Origin: Aquitalea aquatica
GTDB taxonomy: Bacteria; Pseudomonadota; Gammaproteobacteria; Burkholderiales; Chromobacteriaceae
Assembly (NCBI RefSeq): GCF_013911085.1
Contig: NZ_JACERN010000006.1
Coordinates: 120,355 to 184,354 of the forward strand
Length of the DNA stretch: 64,000 nucleotides
Reading direction: 5' to 3'
Position 1 is the stretch's first letter. Every line of letters starts with the position of its first letter. Shown piece after piece: positions 7,682 through 15,560 of this stretch. The notes under the pieces were generated by a model. That model was given only the letters and a program-made list of their open reading frames with translations, did no database searches and was not told where the DNA came from. Both the position numbers and the translations under genes were made by a program.

Positions 7682-8472
7682 GCTTGCGGCTCCTGTCCAT
7701 GGCTGAGCGAGTGAGAAGGGGCGAGCGGTTTGCGGTAGATGGGCAGTTTTTTCCGCCACAGCTGCAGTGCCTGCCAGTGAATGCGCCAGATAACGCCAAA
7801 GGTCAGCAGCGGCTGGCGCAGCAGGGCTTTGGCCAGCGCCGGTGGCGTCAGCGCCTGCAACTGGCCGGAAATACTGGTATTGATCAGTTCGCCGGCTTCA
7901 TCGTGGTAGTCGATGCGCATCAGCATGCGCCCGGGGAGTTCGGCCAGCCGGAAACGGTAGTGTCCGGCCACCTGGCAGAACGGCGACACATGCAGCTGCT
8001 TGCGGCACAGCAGGGTGCTGCCGTTGCGGATGGGGCTGCCATCCTGATTGGCCAGCAGATAGCAATGGCGCTCGCCAAAGGTATTGTTCACCTCGGCCAG
8101 CATGGCAATCAGCTCGCCGGCGGCATTGTGGCAATACCAGAAGCTGACCGGGTTGAAGGCATAGCCGAACAGGCGCGGGAAGCATTGCAGCCACACCTCG
8201 CCATCGCAGGGCAGGTCGGCTGCCGCCAACTGCTGGCGTATCCACGGCAGTAGCGGGCTGCCATCACGGGGGCCGTGGTCACGGCGCTTGAGCGTTAGCG
8301 GACGCCAGCGATCCACTCCCAGCCACAGGCCCAGCCAGCCCTTGCCGATGGACTCCAGTGCGGACAGCCTGAAGCGCAAGGCAAATACCGGGTAGCGAAA
8401 GCGATGGTGGACGGGGCGCAGCCGCTGGTGGATGACGCTGCCGTTCAGCAGATAGGCATCGGGCTGCTTCAC
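7678..8472 (-). CDS. DUF1365 (COG3496) protein
   Basis: 264 aa with the DUF1365 pattern: VIHQRLRPVHHRFRYPVFALRF at the N-terminus, then FPRLFGYAFNPVSFWYCHNAAGELIAMLAEVNNTFGERHCYLL, HVSPFCQVAGHYRF and RIHWQALQLWRKKLP. No catalytic mechanism is assigned to the family. It almost always sits between a COG2907 flavin oxidoreductase and a CFA-synthase homologue, as here. Homologous sets belong to a singlet-oxygen response in Rhodobacter, where unusual fatty acids are made. ATGA overlaps join it to both neighbours (8469-8472 and 7678-7681), so the three are translationally coupled. Confidence 0.88.
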   Translation of the reverse strand: MKQPDAYLLNGSVIHQRLRPVHHRFRYPVFALRFRLSALESIGKGWLGLWLGVDRWRPLTLKRRDHGPRDGSPLLPWIRQQLAAADLPCDGEVWLQCFPRLFGYAFNPVSFWYCHNAAGELIAMLAEVNNTFGERHCYLLANQDGSPIRNGSTLLCRKQLHVSPFCQVAGHYRFRLAELPGRMLMRIDYHDEAGELINTSISGQLQALTPPALAKALLRQPLLTFGVIWRIHWQALQLWRKKLPIYRKPLAPSHSLSHGQEPQA

Positions 8473-9755
8473 AGCTTGGCCCAGTGTGGTAGCGGGGCAA
8501 AATCCGCTGCCACGCGCAGTGCGGATTTCAGCCCGTCTTCATGAAAGCCGTAGCCGGTCCAGGCGCCGGCAAACCAGCAATGCCGGCGGCCCTGGATGGC
8601 CGGCAGCCGGCGCTGAGCCTCGATGGCCGCTGCATCCAGCAGCGGGTGCTCGTACAGGAAGCGCGCCAGTTCCTGCGAGGGTTCCGGCTGCTGCAGCGGA
8701 TTGAGCGTCACCATCAGCGGCGTGCTGATGGGCAGCGGCTGCAATTTGTTCAGCAGATAGCTGACGCAGACGGCGCGCTGGCCACCGCTGTTGCTCTCCG
8801 ACAGGAAATTCCAGGCCGACCACACCTGGCGCCGCCGTGGCAGCAGGCTGCTATCGGTATGCAGCACGGCGATATTGCTCTGGTATTGCACCGCGCCCAG
8901 CACGGCACGCTCTTCTGCCGTGGCATCCGCCAGCAGGCGCAGGGTTTGCGGCGCATGGGTGGCGAAAATCACACTGTCGAAGTGCTCCTCGCCATGGCGG
9001 CTGCTCACCACCACACCGCGCTCGCGGCGCTCCACCCGGCTGACCGGGCTGGACAGGCGCACATCGTCCAGGCTGGCCAGCATTTTCTGGACATACTGGC
9101 GTGCGCCACCCGGCACGGTAAACCAGCGCGGCCGGTGGCGGATCTGCAGCAAGCCGTGATTCATGCAAAAGCGCAGAAAGGTTTCTGCCGGGAAGGCCAG
9201 AATCTGGCTGGCCGGGCTGGACCAGATGGCTGCGGCCATCGGTATCAGGTAGTGATCGCGAAAACGGTTGCCGTAGCTGCCCTGTTCCAGCAATTCGCCC
9301 AGTGTCAGCCCCAGCTCGGTGGCCAGCTGCAGATTGGAGCTGGCTGCAGCATTGAAGCGCAGGATATCGCCCAGCATGCCGTAAAACGACGGGGACAGCA
9401 GCTTGCTGCGCTGGGCAAATACGCTGGACAGACTGCTGCCGGCCCACTCATCCCGCCCCTGGTCTACCGAGACGCTGAACGACATGTCGCTGCTGCTGCA
9501 TGGCAGCTCAAGCTGCTGAAACAGCGCGATCAGATTGGGATAGGTGGCCTCGTTGAAGACCAGAAAGCCGGTATCCACCGCGCAGTGCTGGCCTTCCAGT
9601 TCGATATCTACGGTATTGGTGTGACCGCCGGCGTAATCACCCGCTTCAAACAGCGTCACCTCGTGGTGGCCTGCAGTCAGCCATGCGCTGGCCAGGCCGG
9701 AGATGCCGGCACCGATGATGGCGATGCGCTGGCGCTTGGGGCTGGGTTGATTCAC
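8469..9755 (-). CDS. FAD-dependent amine-oxidase-like oxidoreductase (COG2907)
   Basis: 428 aa from a GTG at 9755, preceded by GGGAG at good spacing. An ATG at 9800 would add 15 residues (443 aa) but has no better ribosome site. The Rossmann FAD motif IAIIGAGISGLASAWLT opens the protein, followed by LFEAGDYAGGHTNTV, VDTGFLVFNEATYPNL, ATHAPQTLRLL and the C-terminal FAGAWTGYGFHEDGLKSA. COG2907 members are flavin oxidoreductases acting with CFA-like methyltransferases, probably desaturating or oxidising modified acyl chains. First gene of the minus-strand operon, divergent from the TetR gene at 9876. Confidence 0.9.
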   Translation of the reverse strand: MNQPSPKRQRIAIIGAGISGLASAWLTAGHHEVTLFEAGDYAGGHTNTVDIELEGQHCAVDTGFLVFNEATYPNLIALFQQLELPCSSSDMSFSVSVDQGRDEWAGSSLSSVFAQRSKLLSPSFYGMLGDILRFNAAASSNLQLATELGLTLGELLEQGSYGNRFRDHYLIPMAAAIWSSPASQILAFPAETFLRFCMNHGLLQIRHRPRWFTVPGGARQYVQKMLASLDDVRLSSPVSRVERRERGVVVSSRHGEEHFDSVIFATHAPQTLRLLADATAEERAVLGAVQYQSNIAVLHTDSSLLPRRRQVWSAWNFLSESNSGGQRAVCVSYLLNKLQPLPISTPLMVTLNPLQQPEPSQELARFLYEHPLLDAAAIEAQRRLPAIQGRRHCWFAGAWTGYGFHEDGLKSALRVAADFAPLPHWAKL

Positions 9756-9815
9756 CGGGTCTCCCGTCGACGGTTCGGAATGTAGAAAACTGCTTGGCAC
9801 GCTGTGCGCTAGTGC

Positions 9816-9832
9816 TTATATTCAGGATATAA
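9816..9832. promoter_or_regulatory. Candidate TetR operator/divergent promoter region
   Basis: A perfect inverted repeat, TTATAT-TCAGG-ATATAA, lies in the short AT-rich gap between the flavin oxidoreductase and the divergent TetR gene. Size and position fit an operator controlling both directions, but binding is inferred only. Confidence 0.45.
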
Positions 9833-9875
9833 CTGCTTTGTAAAAAAAGCTACCAATTAGTAAAAGGTTGTACTC

Positions 9876-10505
9876 ATGAGTATTTTCAGCAAGCTCAGCT
9901 TCAAGGATCAAGCCTTCAAGCTGCGTGAACAGGCAGTGCTGGACGCCACCACCAAGTTGCTGGCCAGCAAGGGTTTCGACCTGATGACCATGGACGATGT
10001 CGCTGGCGAGGCAGGTATTTCCAAGCCCAGTCTGTACAAGCATTTCAAGTCCAAGGAAGAGCTGGCTACCGAGGTGATGATCCGGCTGCTGGATGGTGCG
10101 CTGGCATTTCTCGAGGCACAGGATGGTGCGCTGAGCGCAAAATCAAGGCTGGCGGGATTACTGGAATGGGCCTTGCGGGTGAGGCTGGAGGGCGGTTTGC
10201 CTTTCCTGCCGTCGTCCAGCCCGCAGGTGAGGGAAATGCTGACCAAAAGCCTGCGCTATGTCAGCCGCGTGTACAAATTGCACAAGCTGCTGACCGGCAT
10301 TGTCGATGCGGCCAAAGAGGCCGGGGAGCTGCGGGCGGATCTGCCCACAGACGTGCTGCTGTATGCCTATTACTCGCGCACCTGCGACCCGGCCGTGGAC
10401 TATATGCAGCTATACGGACGCTACAGTACCGAACAGATCGTGGCGCACATGCTGGCCATGGTTTTCGACGGCATGGCAGGTAGCGGCAGCACCGACAATC
10501 ACTGA
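9876..10505 (+). CDS. TetR/AcrR-family transcriptional regulator
   Basis: 209 aa. The N-terminal TetR HTH is clear: AVLDATTKLLASKGFDLMTMDDVAGEAGISKPSLYKHFKSKEELATEVM (about residues 20-68). A variable C-terminal ligand and dimerisation domain follows, including HKLLTGIVDAAKEAGELRADLPTDVLLYAYYSRTCDPAVDYM. It is divergent from the photolyase/lipid operon, with 120 bases between the two starts and a palindrome at 9816-9832. The simplest reading is a local repressor of that operon whose ligand may be an oxidised lipid or stress metabolite. This differs from the MerR-type (CarH/LitR) or sigma-E/ChrR control known for related operons. Confidence 0.9.
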   Translation: MSIFSKLSFKDQAFKLREQAVLDATTKLLASKGFDLMTMDDVAGEAGISKPSLYKHFKSKEELATEVMIRLLDGALAFLEAQDGALSAKSRLAGLLEWALRVRLEGGLPFLPSSSPQVREMLTKSLRYVSRVYKLHKLLTGIVDAAKEAGELRADLPTDVLLYAYYSRTCDPAVDYMQLYGRYSTEQIVAHMLAMVFDGMAGSGSTDNH

Positions 10506-10708
10506 CCGGGCTGCCTGTCCCCAGCTGTCCCCCCGAGTTTCCAGGCCTGCGTTGGTGGTTGTCGCTACCCAGCCTCGCTACCAGGCCAAGAAGGCCGCTG
10601 ACAAAACTTTGCTGAATGTCTGAATTGGCGGAACCGACGCTGACTGTATATGTAGTACGACAAGGAGGCGTGGAGCGGGTGTGGGGAGTGTATGAGCGAG
10701 TCAGAATA

Positions 10709-10731
10709 GGGCCGGCCTGTGACACCGGCCC
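10709..10731 (-). terminator. Hairpin downstream of the alcohol dehydrogenase gene
   Basis: A 7-bp stem GGGCCGG/CCGGCCC (10709-10715 with 10725-10731) and 9-nt loop lie 8 bases past the dehydrogenase stop. The following TATTCT is only weakly T-rich, so efficiency is uncertain. The rest of the 10506-10739 gap shows no gene. Confidence 0.5.
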
Positions 10732-10739
10732 CTTGTTGC

Positions 10740-11891
10740 TTACATGGCGCCGGCGAAGATCTGCTCGATCTCCTGTTGCGTGGCCTGGCGCGGATTGGTC
10801 AGGCCGCAGGCGTCTTTCAGCGCATTGCTGGCCAGCAGGGGAATGTCCTCGTGCTTGACGCCCAGCTCGGCCAGGCTGGCCGGGATGCCGATATCGGCCG
10901 CCAGCTTGCGGATGGCCACCAGGCAGGCCTTGGCACCGGCCTCGGCAGTCAGCCCCTGGGTGTCTACGCCCATGGCCGCCGCCACATCCGCCAGCCGTGC
11001 CGCCGAAGTCTGGGCATTGAAGGCTTCCACATGCGGTAGCAGCAAGGCATTGCACACGCCGTGCGGCAGGTCGTAAACCCCGCCCAGCTGGTGGGCCATG
11101 GCGTGTACATAGCCGAGTGAGGCATTGTTGAAAGCCATGCCGGCCAGGAATTCGGCATAGGCCATCTGTTCGCGTGCTTCCAGATTCTTGCCGTTTTCCA
11201 CTGCGGTACGCAGATGGCGGGAAATCAGCTCCACTGCCTTGAGCGCGCAGGCATCGGTAATCGGCGTGGCTGCGGTGGACACATAGGCTTCGATGGCGTG
11301 GGTCAGCGCATCCATGCCGGTGGCTGCGGTCAGGCTCTTGGGCTTGGCCAGCATCAGGTCGGGGTCGTTGACTGACAGGATGGGGGTGACATTGCGGTCG
11401 ACGATGGCCATTTTGATATGGCGTGCTTCATCGGTAATGATGCAAAAACGAGTCATCTCGCTGGCCGTGCCTGCGGTGGTATTGATCGCCACCAGCGGCA
11501 GCTGCGGTTTTTTCGAGCGGTCCACGCCTTCGTAATCGGCAATCTTGCCGCCATTGGTGGCCACCAGCGCAATGCCCTTGGCACAGTCATGCGGCGAGCC
11601 GCCACCCAGCGACACCACGAAATCACACTGCTTTTCCCGCAGCACCTGCAAGCCGGCTTCGACATTGCCGATGGTGGGGTTGGGCTGGGCACCGGCGAAA
11701 ATGCTGGCCTGGATGTCGCGCTCGGCCAGCAGGGCCTGCACATTGGCCGCCACGCCGATGTCGGCCAGCACCTTGTCAGTCACGATCAGCGCATGCCTGA
11801 AGCCATAGGCCTGGATGGCATTGACCGCCTCCTTGAGGCAACCGGCACCCATTACATTGACTGGCGGAATAAAAAAAGTCGTTGTTGTCAT
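10740..11891 (-). CDS. yiaY: Iron-containing alcohol dehydrogenase, YiaY type
   Basis: 383 aa, the same length as E. coli YiaY and very similar throughout: [51 protein letters not shown] and [21 protein letters not shown] group III Fe-alcohol dehydrogenase. The metal ligands are expected in the [12 protein letters not shown] and [19 protein letters not shown] motifs (Asp and His residues present), and GGGS binds NAD(P). It probably interconverts short-chain alcohols and aldehydes in the cytoplasm. AGGAG lies at good spacing before the ATG. Transcribed alone, divergent from the GGDEF/EAL gene; no pathway partner is adjacent. Confidence 0.93.
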   Translation of the reverse strand: MTTTTFFIPPVNVMGAGCLKEAVNAIQAYGFRHALIVTDKVLADIGVAANVQALLAERDIQASIFAGAQPNPTIGNVEAGLQVLREKQCDFVVSLGGGSPHDCAKGIALVATNGGKIADYEGVDRSKKPQLPLVAINTTAGTASEMTRFCIITDEARHIKMAIVDRNVTPILSVNDPDLMLAKPKSLTAATGMDALTHAIEAYVSTAATPITDACALKAVELISRHLRTAVENGKNLEAREQMAYAEFLAGMAFNNASLGYVHAMAHQLGGVYDLPHGVCNALLLPHVEAFNAQTSAARLADVAAAMGVDTQGLTAEAGAKACLVAIRKLAADIGIPASLAELGVKHEDIPLLASNALKDACGLTNPRQATQQEIEQIFAGAM

Positions 11892-12184
11892 GGTGTTATC
11901 TCCTTATGTGGGTGGCCGGTCTGCCTGGAAGGCCGGCCTGGACGACATGCTGTTGCGGTATTGCCTGCATGACCAAGCGTCATGGCAACAGCCTAAGGGG
12001 TGTGCTGATGTTGTCCCATTCGACTTTAGTGCCATGTCATGGCCGGGGTGGCGCGGGAGAAGTGGATTGAGGCGGCAGCGGAACGTAGCTAATGCTAAAG
12101 TCATGAGTAGCAGGTGTCATTGTGGCCTGTTGCTTTGTGCAAACCTGCACATCACCAGCCAGCACCGACAGGGGTGATGCTGTT

Positions 12185-15100
12185 ATGCGTTTTAGCTTTG
12201 ATTCACGGGTCATGACTGCGTTTGTCTGTGCGGCACTTGCGGTGGTGGTGCTGACTGCCATGACCTGGTCGGTGGCTGATCAGGCAAGTCGTGCCGGCGA
12301 AAGCGTGGCCCACTCGCACGAAGTGCTCAATGGCTTGGCGCGGATACGCGGCGATACCCTGCAAATCGAGTTGAGCAGCCAGAATTTCCGTCTGAGCGGT
12401 GATGTGACCAAGCTGCAGGAGCGCGATCAGGGCATTGCCAGCCGTGAGCTGCTGCTGGCGCAGATTCGCCGCCTGACTGCTGACAGCGCTGATCTGCAGC
12501 AGCGCTGGAGCAGCCTGCGCCAGGTACTTGACCGGCGGCTGCGTATTGCCCGCCAGGTGGAGCAGGTACGCAAGACCCAGGGGGCGGCGGCGGCCAACCA
12601 ATTTGCCAGCCAGTCGCCCTTGCTGCAGACCAGGGTGGTGGTCTATCGCTTGCTGGATGAAATGGATGCGCTGGAGCGCGGCAGCCTGGAGTTGCATCAG
12701 GCGGAGTATCTGACAATCAGGCAGCGCTTGCTGCAGCTGGGTAGCGTCACCGCCGTATTGTTGCTGCTCTTGCTGGCGGCCACCTATCGGCTGATCCGCA
12801 GCCAGTTGCGTGCGGTGGAAGCCAGCCGGCAGCAACTGGCGGACAGCGAAGAGAGCCTGTCCATTACCTTGCATTCCATCGGGGACGCGGTACTGGCTAC
12901 CGATGCGGCCGGCCGTATTACCCGCATGAACCCGCAGGCCGAGCGACTCACCGGCTGGACACTGGCCGAGGCTGCCGGCAAGCCGGTGGCCGAGGTGTTT
13001 CACATCATCCACGAGCAGAGCCGCGAGCCCGCGCTGATGCCGGTGGACCGCGTACTGGCCACCGGCAAGATGCAGGAGCTGGCCAATCACACCAGTCTGC
13101 TTGCCCGCAACGGCAGCGAGCACCCGATAGCCGACAGTGCCGCCCCCATTACCGATGACGCCGGGCAGATTCGCGGCGTGGTGCTGGTGTTTCGCGATGT
13201 TAGCCGCGAGCGCAGTATCGAGCGTGCCATCCTGCAGCAGAATGCCCAGCTGGAGATCCGGGTGGACGAACGAACCCGGCAATGGGCGGACAGCATGGCG
13301 CATCTGCACAGCATCATCAGTGCGCTGCCGGCCTATATCGCCTTTGTCAGCAGCGAGCAGCGCTATGTCTATGTCAACGAACAATACCGTCAGCGCTTTG
13401 CCCCCGACCATGCCGATATCACTGGCCACCTGGTGCGCGACATTCTTGGCCCGGAGCGCTATCAGCGGGTTGCTCCGATGATAGACAAGGTGTTGCAGGG
13501 CGAGCTGCAGGAATACGACTGGCAACCGTTTGCCGATGTGTGGCAGGCCATTCGTTATGTGCCCAAGCGTGACAGCAGCGGCGCGATAGAGGGCTATTAC
13601 GTGCTGGGCAACGACATTACCGGGCGCAAGCGCGACGAAGAAAGAATACAGCTGCTCAATCTGGAGCTGGCCGGGCGGGTGGCCGAGCTGGAGGGCGTCA
13701 GCCGCGCCTTGCGCACCCTCAGTGCCGGTAATCACGCCATGCTGCGCGCCAGTGATGAGCCCGGCCTGTTGCAGGCCATGTGCCAGCTGATTGTCAGCGT
13801 GGCCGGCTATAGCAGTGCCGTGGTCTGGCTGCATGCTGGCGATGGCGAACGGCTGTTTCCGGCGGCACAGCATGGTTTTTCCGGTGGGCTGGAGCGCCTG
13901 GCCGGCATGGCCGGCAGCGTGCTGTCGGCCATCACCTGCAGCGAGCGGGCCAGCTTGCTGCAAGTGCCGCTGGGCACCGATATCGCCAGCGATGACGCAG
14001 TACAGGGCCTGTCCTGCCCATTATGGGTGGATGGCCGCAGCATCGGCGTGCTGCTGATCCACACCGGTGGCACCGCCTGTTTTGACAGCGACGAAATCGC
14101 CTTGCTCAGCGAGTTTGCCGACGATCTGGCCTTCGGCATCGGCATGTTGCGCGGACGGGCCGAGCAGACGCGGGCACAGGCTGCCATGCACTACCTGACT
14201 CACCACGACGCGCTCACCGGCCTGGCCAACGAAACCCAGCTGGTGGAAACACTGGCCGCCATGATGTCGGCCGACCAGCAAACGCCACTGGCGCTGTTGC
14301 AGCTGAATATCGAAAGACTCAGTGAAATCAACGATGCCCTGGGCTTCAGCCATGGCGACCACATCCTGCGCGAATTCGGCCGGCGGCTGGTGCTGTGCGC
14401 CCCCGCCAGCGCCATCGTGGCGCGCCTGCGCGGCGACGAATTCGCCGTGCTGTTGCCGGAACATGAGGTTGCCGCCGCCCAGCTGGTGGCCCAGCAACTG
14501 GAACAGTGCCTGGCCCAGCCTTTCCTGGTGGCTGATATCCGGCTGGATGTCAGCGCGAAAACCGGTATTTCGCTATTTCCCGACTACGCCGGTACGGTGC
14601 ACGAGCTATTGCGTCAGACCGATATCGCAGTACATGCCGCACGCCACAAGGCGGTCAGCCACTGGCTGTTCAATCCGCAGGAGTACAGCGACCAGTCGCC
14701 GCATCTGAATATGGCCGGCGAGTTGCGGCAGGCCATCGAGGGGGGCGAGCTGCGGGTTTATCTGCAGCCAAAGGTAGAAATGGCCAGCGGCCGGGTATGC
14801 GGTGCGGAAGCGCTGGTGCGCTGGCAGCACGGCGCGCAGGGGCTGCTGTCTCCGGCCTTGTTTATTGGTTTGGCCGAGCGCACCGGGCTGATCAAACCGC
14901 TGACCGAGTGGATGATCAACAGCGTGCTGGACCTGCTGCAGGACTGGCAGCAGCAAGGCTGTGCGCTGCCGGTTGCCGTCAATCTGTCGGCACATAATCT
15001 GCGGGACGAAGCGCTGGGTGACAAGATTCGCCACTGGCAGCAGCAACGCCAGCTGCAAGCCGGCCTGCTGGAACTGGAAATCACCGAAAGCACGCTGATG

Positions 15101-15487
15101 GAGGATGCCGCCAGCTGCCTGCGCACCTTGCAGCAATGGCGTGACGATGGCATCCCGCTGTATATCGATGACTTTGGCACCGGCTATTCCTCGCTCAGTT
15201 ATCTGCAGCGCCTGCCGGTGGAGTACATCAAGATCGACCAGTCCTTTATCAGCAATCTGTCCGGCAGCAAGGACTCGGCCGCCATCGTGCGCTCCACTAT
15301 CGACCTGGTGCACGATCTGGGCCGCAAGACCGTGGCCGAAGGGGTGGAGTGCCGCGCCGACTGGCAGCAGCTGCTTGGCCTGGGCTGCGATGTGGCCCAG
15401 GGCTACTACATTGCCCGGCCGATGCCGGCGGCCAGTTTCATGCCGTGGGTAGCCGGGTTTTCCATGGCGCAGCTGGCGCGGGAGTAA
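12185..15487 (+). CDS. Membrane sensor with PAS, GAF, GGDEF and EAL domains (c-di-GMP turnover)
   Basis: 1100 aa from the ATG at 12185, after an AGGGG; an earlier ATG at 12122 adds 21 implausible residues. Order: TM helix (about 8-28), CHASE3-like periplasmic helical region, TM (about 180-198), PAS (about 210-330), PAS (about 375-475), GAF-like (about 520-660), GGDEF (about 675-835), EAL (about 850-1095). The EAL domain keeps the AEALVRW, NLSAHNL, LEITESTLMED, DDFGTGYSSL, IKIDQSFI and EGVE motifs and so should be an active c-di-GMP phosphodiesterase. The GGDEF signature reads LRGDEF (near residue 747), first Gly replaced by Arg, so cyclase activity is doubtful. Likely couples an external signal to motility or biofilm state. 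Monocistronic, with a strong terminator. Confidence 0.92.
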   Translation: MRFSFDSRVMTAFVCAALAVVVLTAMTWSVADQASRAGESVAHSHEVLNGLARIRGDTLQIELSSQNFRLSGDVTKLQERDQGIASRELLLAQIRRLTADSADLQQRWSSLRQVLDRRLRIARQVEQVRKTQGAAAANQFASQSPLLQTRVVVYRLLDEMDALERGSLELHQAEYLTIRQRLLQLGSVTAVLLLLLLAATYRLIRSQLRAVEASRQQLADSEESLSITLHSIGDAVLATDAAGRITRMNPQAERLTGWTLAEAAGKPVAEVFHIIHEQSREPALMPVDRVLATGKMQELANHTSLLARNGSEHPIADSAAPITDDAGQIRGVVLVFRDVSRERSIERAILQQNAQLEIRVDERTRQWADSMAHLHSIISALPAYIAFVSSEQRYVYVNEQYRQRFAPDHADITGHLVRDILGPERYQRVAPMIDKVLQGELQEYDWQPFADVWQAIRYVPKRDSSGAIEGYYVLGNDITGRKRDEERIQLLNLELAGRVAELEGVSRALRTLSAGNHAMLRASDEPGLLQAMCQLIVSVAGYSSAVVWLHAGDGERLFPAAQHGFSGGLERLAGMAGSVLSAITCSERASLLQVPLGTDIASDDAVQGLSCPLWVDGRSIGVLLIHTGGTACFDSDEIALLSEFADDLAFGIGMLRGRAEQTRAQAAMHYLTHHDALTGLANETQLVETLAAMMSADQQTPLALLQLNIERLSEINDALGFSHGDHILREFGRRLVLCAPASAIVARLRGDEFAVLLPEHEVAAAQLVAQQLEQCLAQPFLVADIRLDVSAKTGISLFPDYAGTVHELLRQTDIAVHAARHKAVSHWLFNPQEYSDQSPHLNMAGELRQAIEGGELRVYLQPKVEMASGRVCGAEALVRWQHGAQGLLSPALFIGLAERTGLIKPLTEWMINSVLDLLQDWQQQGCALPVAVNLSAHNLRDEALGDKIRHWQQQRQLQAGLLELEITESTLMEDAASCLRTLQQWRDDGIPLYIDDFGTGYSSLSYLQRLPVEYIKIDQSFISNLSGSKDSAAIVRSTIDLVHDLGRKTVAEGVECRADWQQLLGLGCDVAQGYYIARPMPAASFMPWVAGFSMAQLARE

Positions 15488-15516
15488 AGGGGGGCGCTGC
15501 AGGTCCTGCGCTCAGT

Positions 15517-15549
15517 AAAAAACGCCTGACCATGTCAGGCGTTTTTTTT
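15517..15549. terminator. Bidirectional rho-independent terminator
   Basis: An 8-bp stem CGCCTGAC/GTCAGGCG (15523-15530, 15534-15541) with loop CAT is flanked by six A on the left and eight T on the right. It lies between the convergent GGDEF/EAL and TonB receptor genes and can serve both. Confidence 0.9.
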
Positions 15550-15560
15550 GCCGGGCTGGT

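Noticed and set aside
12203..13963. 586-codon minus-strand frame opposite the GGDEF/EAL gene
   Set aside because: It is the antisense shadow of clear CHASE3/PAS/GAF coding sequence and has no family motifs; high-GC DNA commonly yields such frames.
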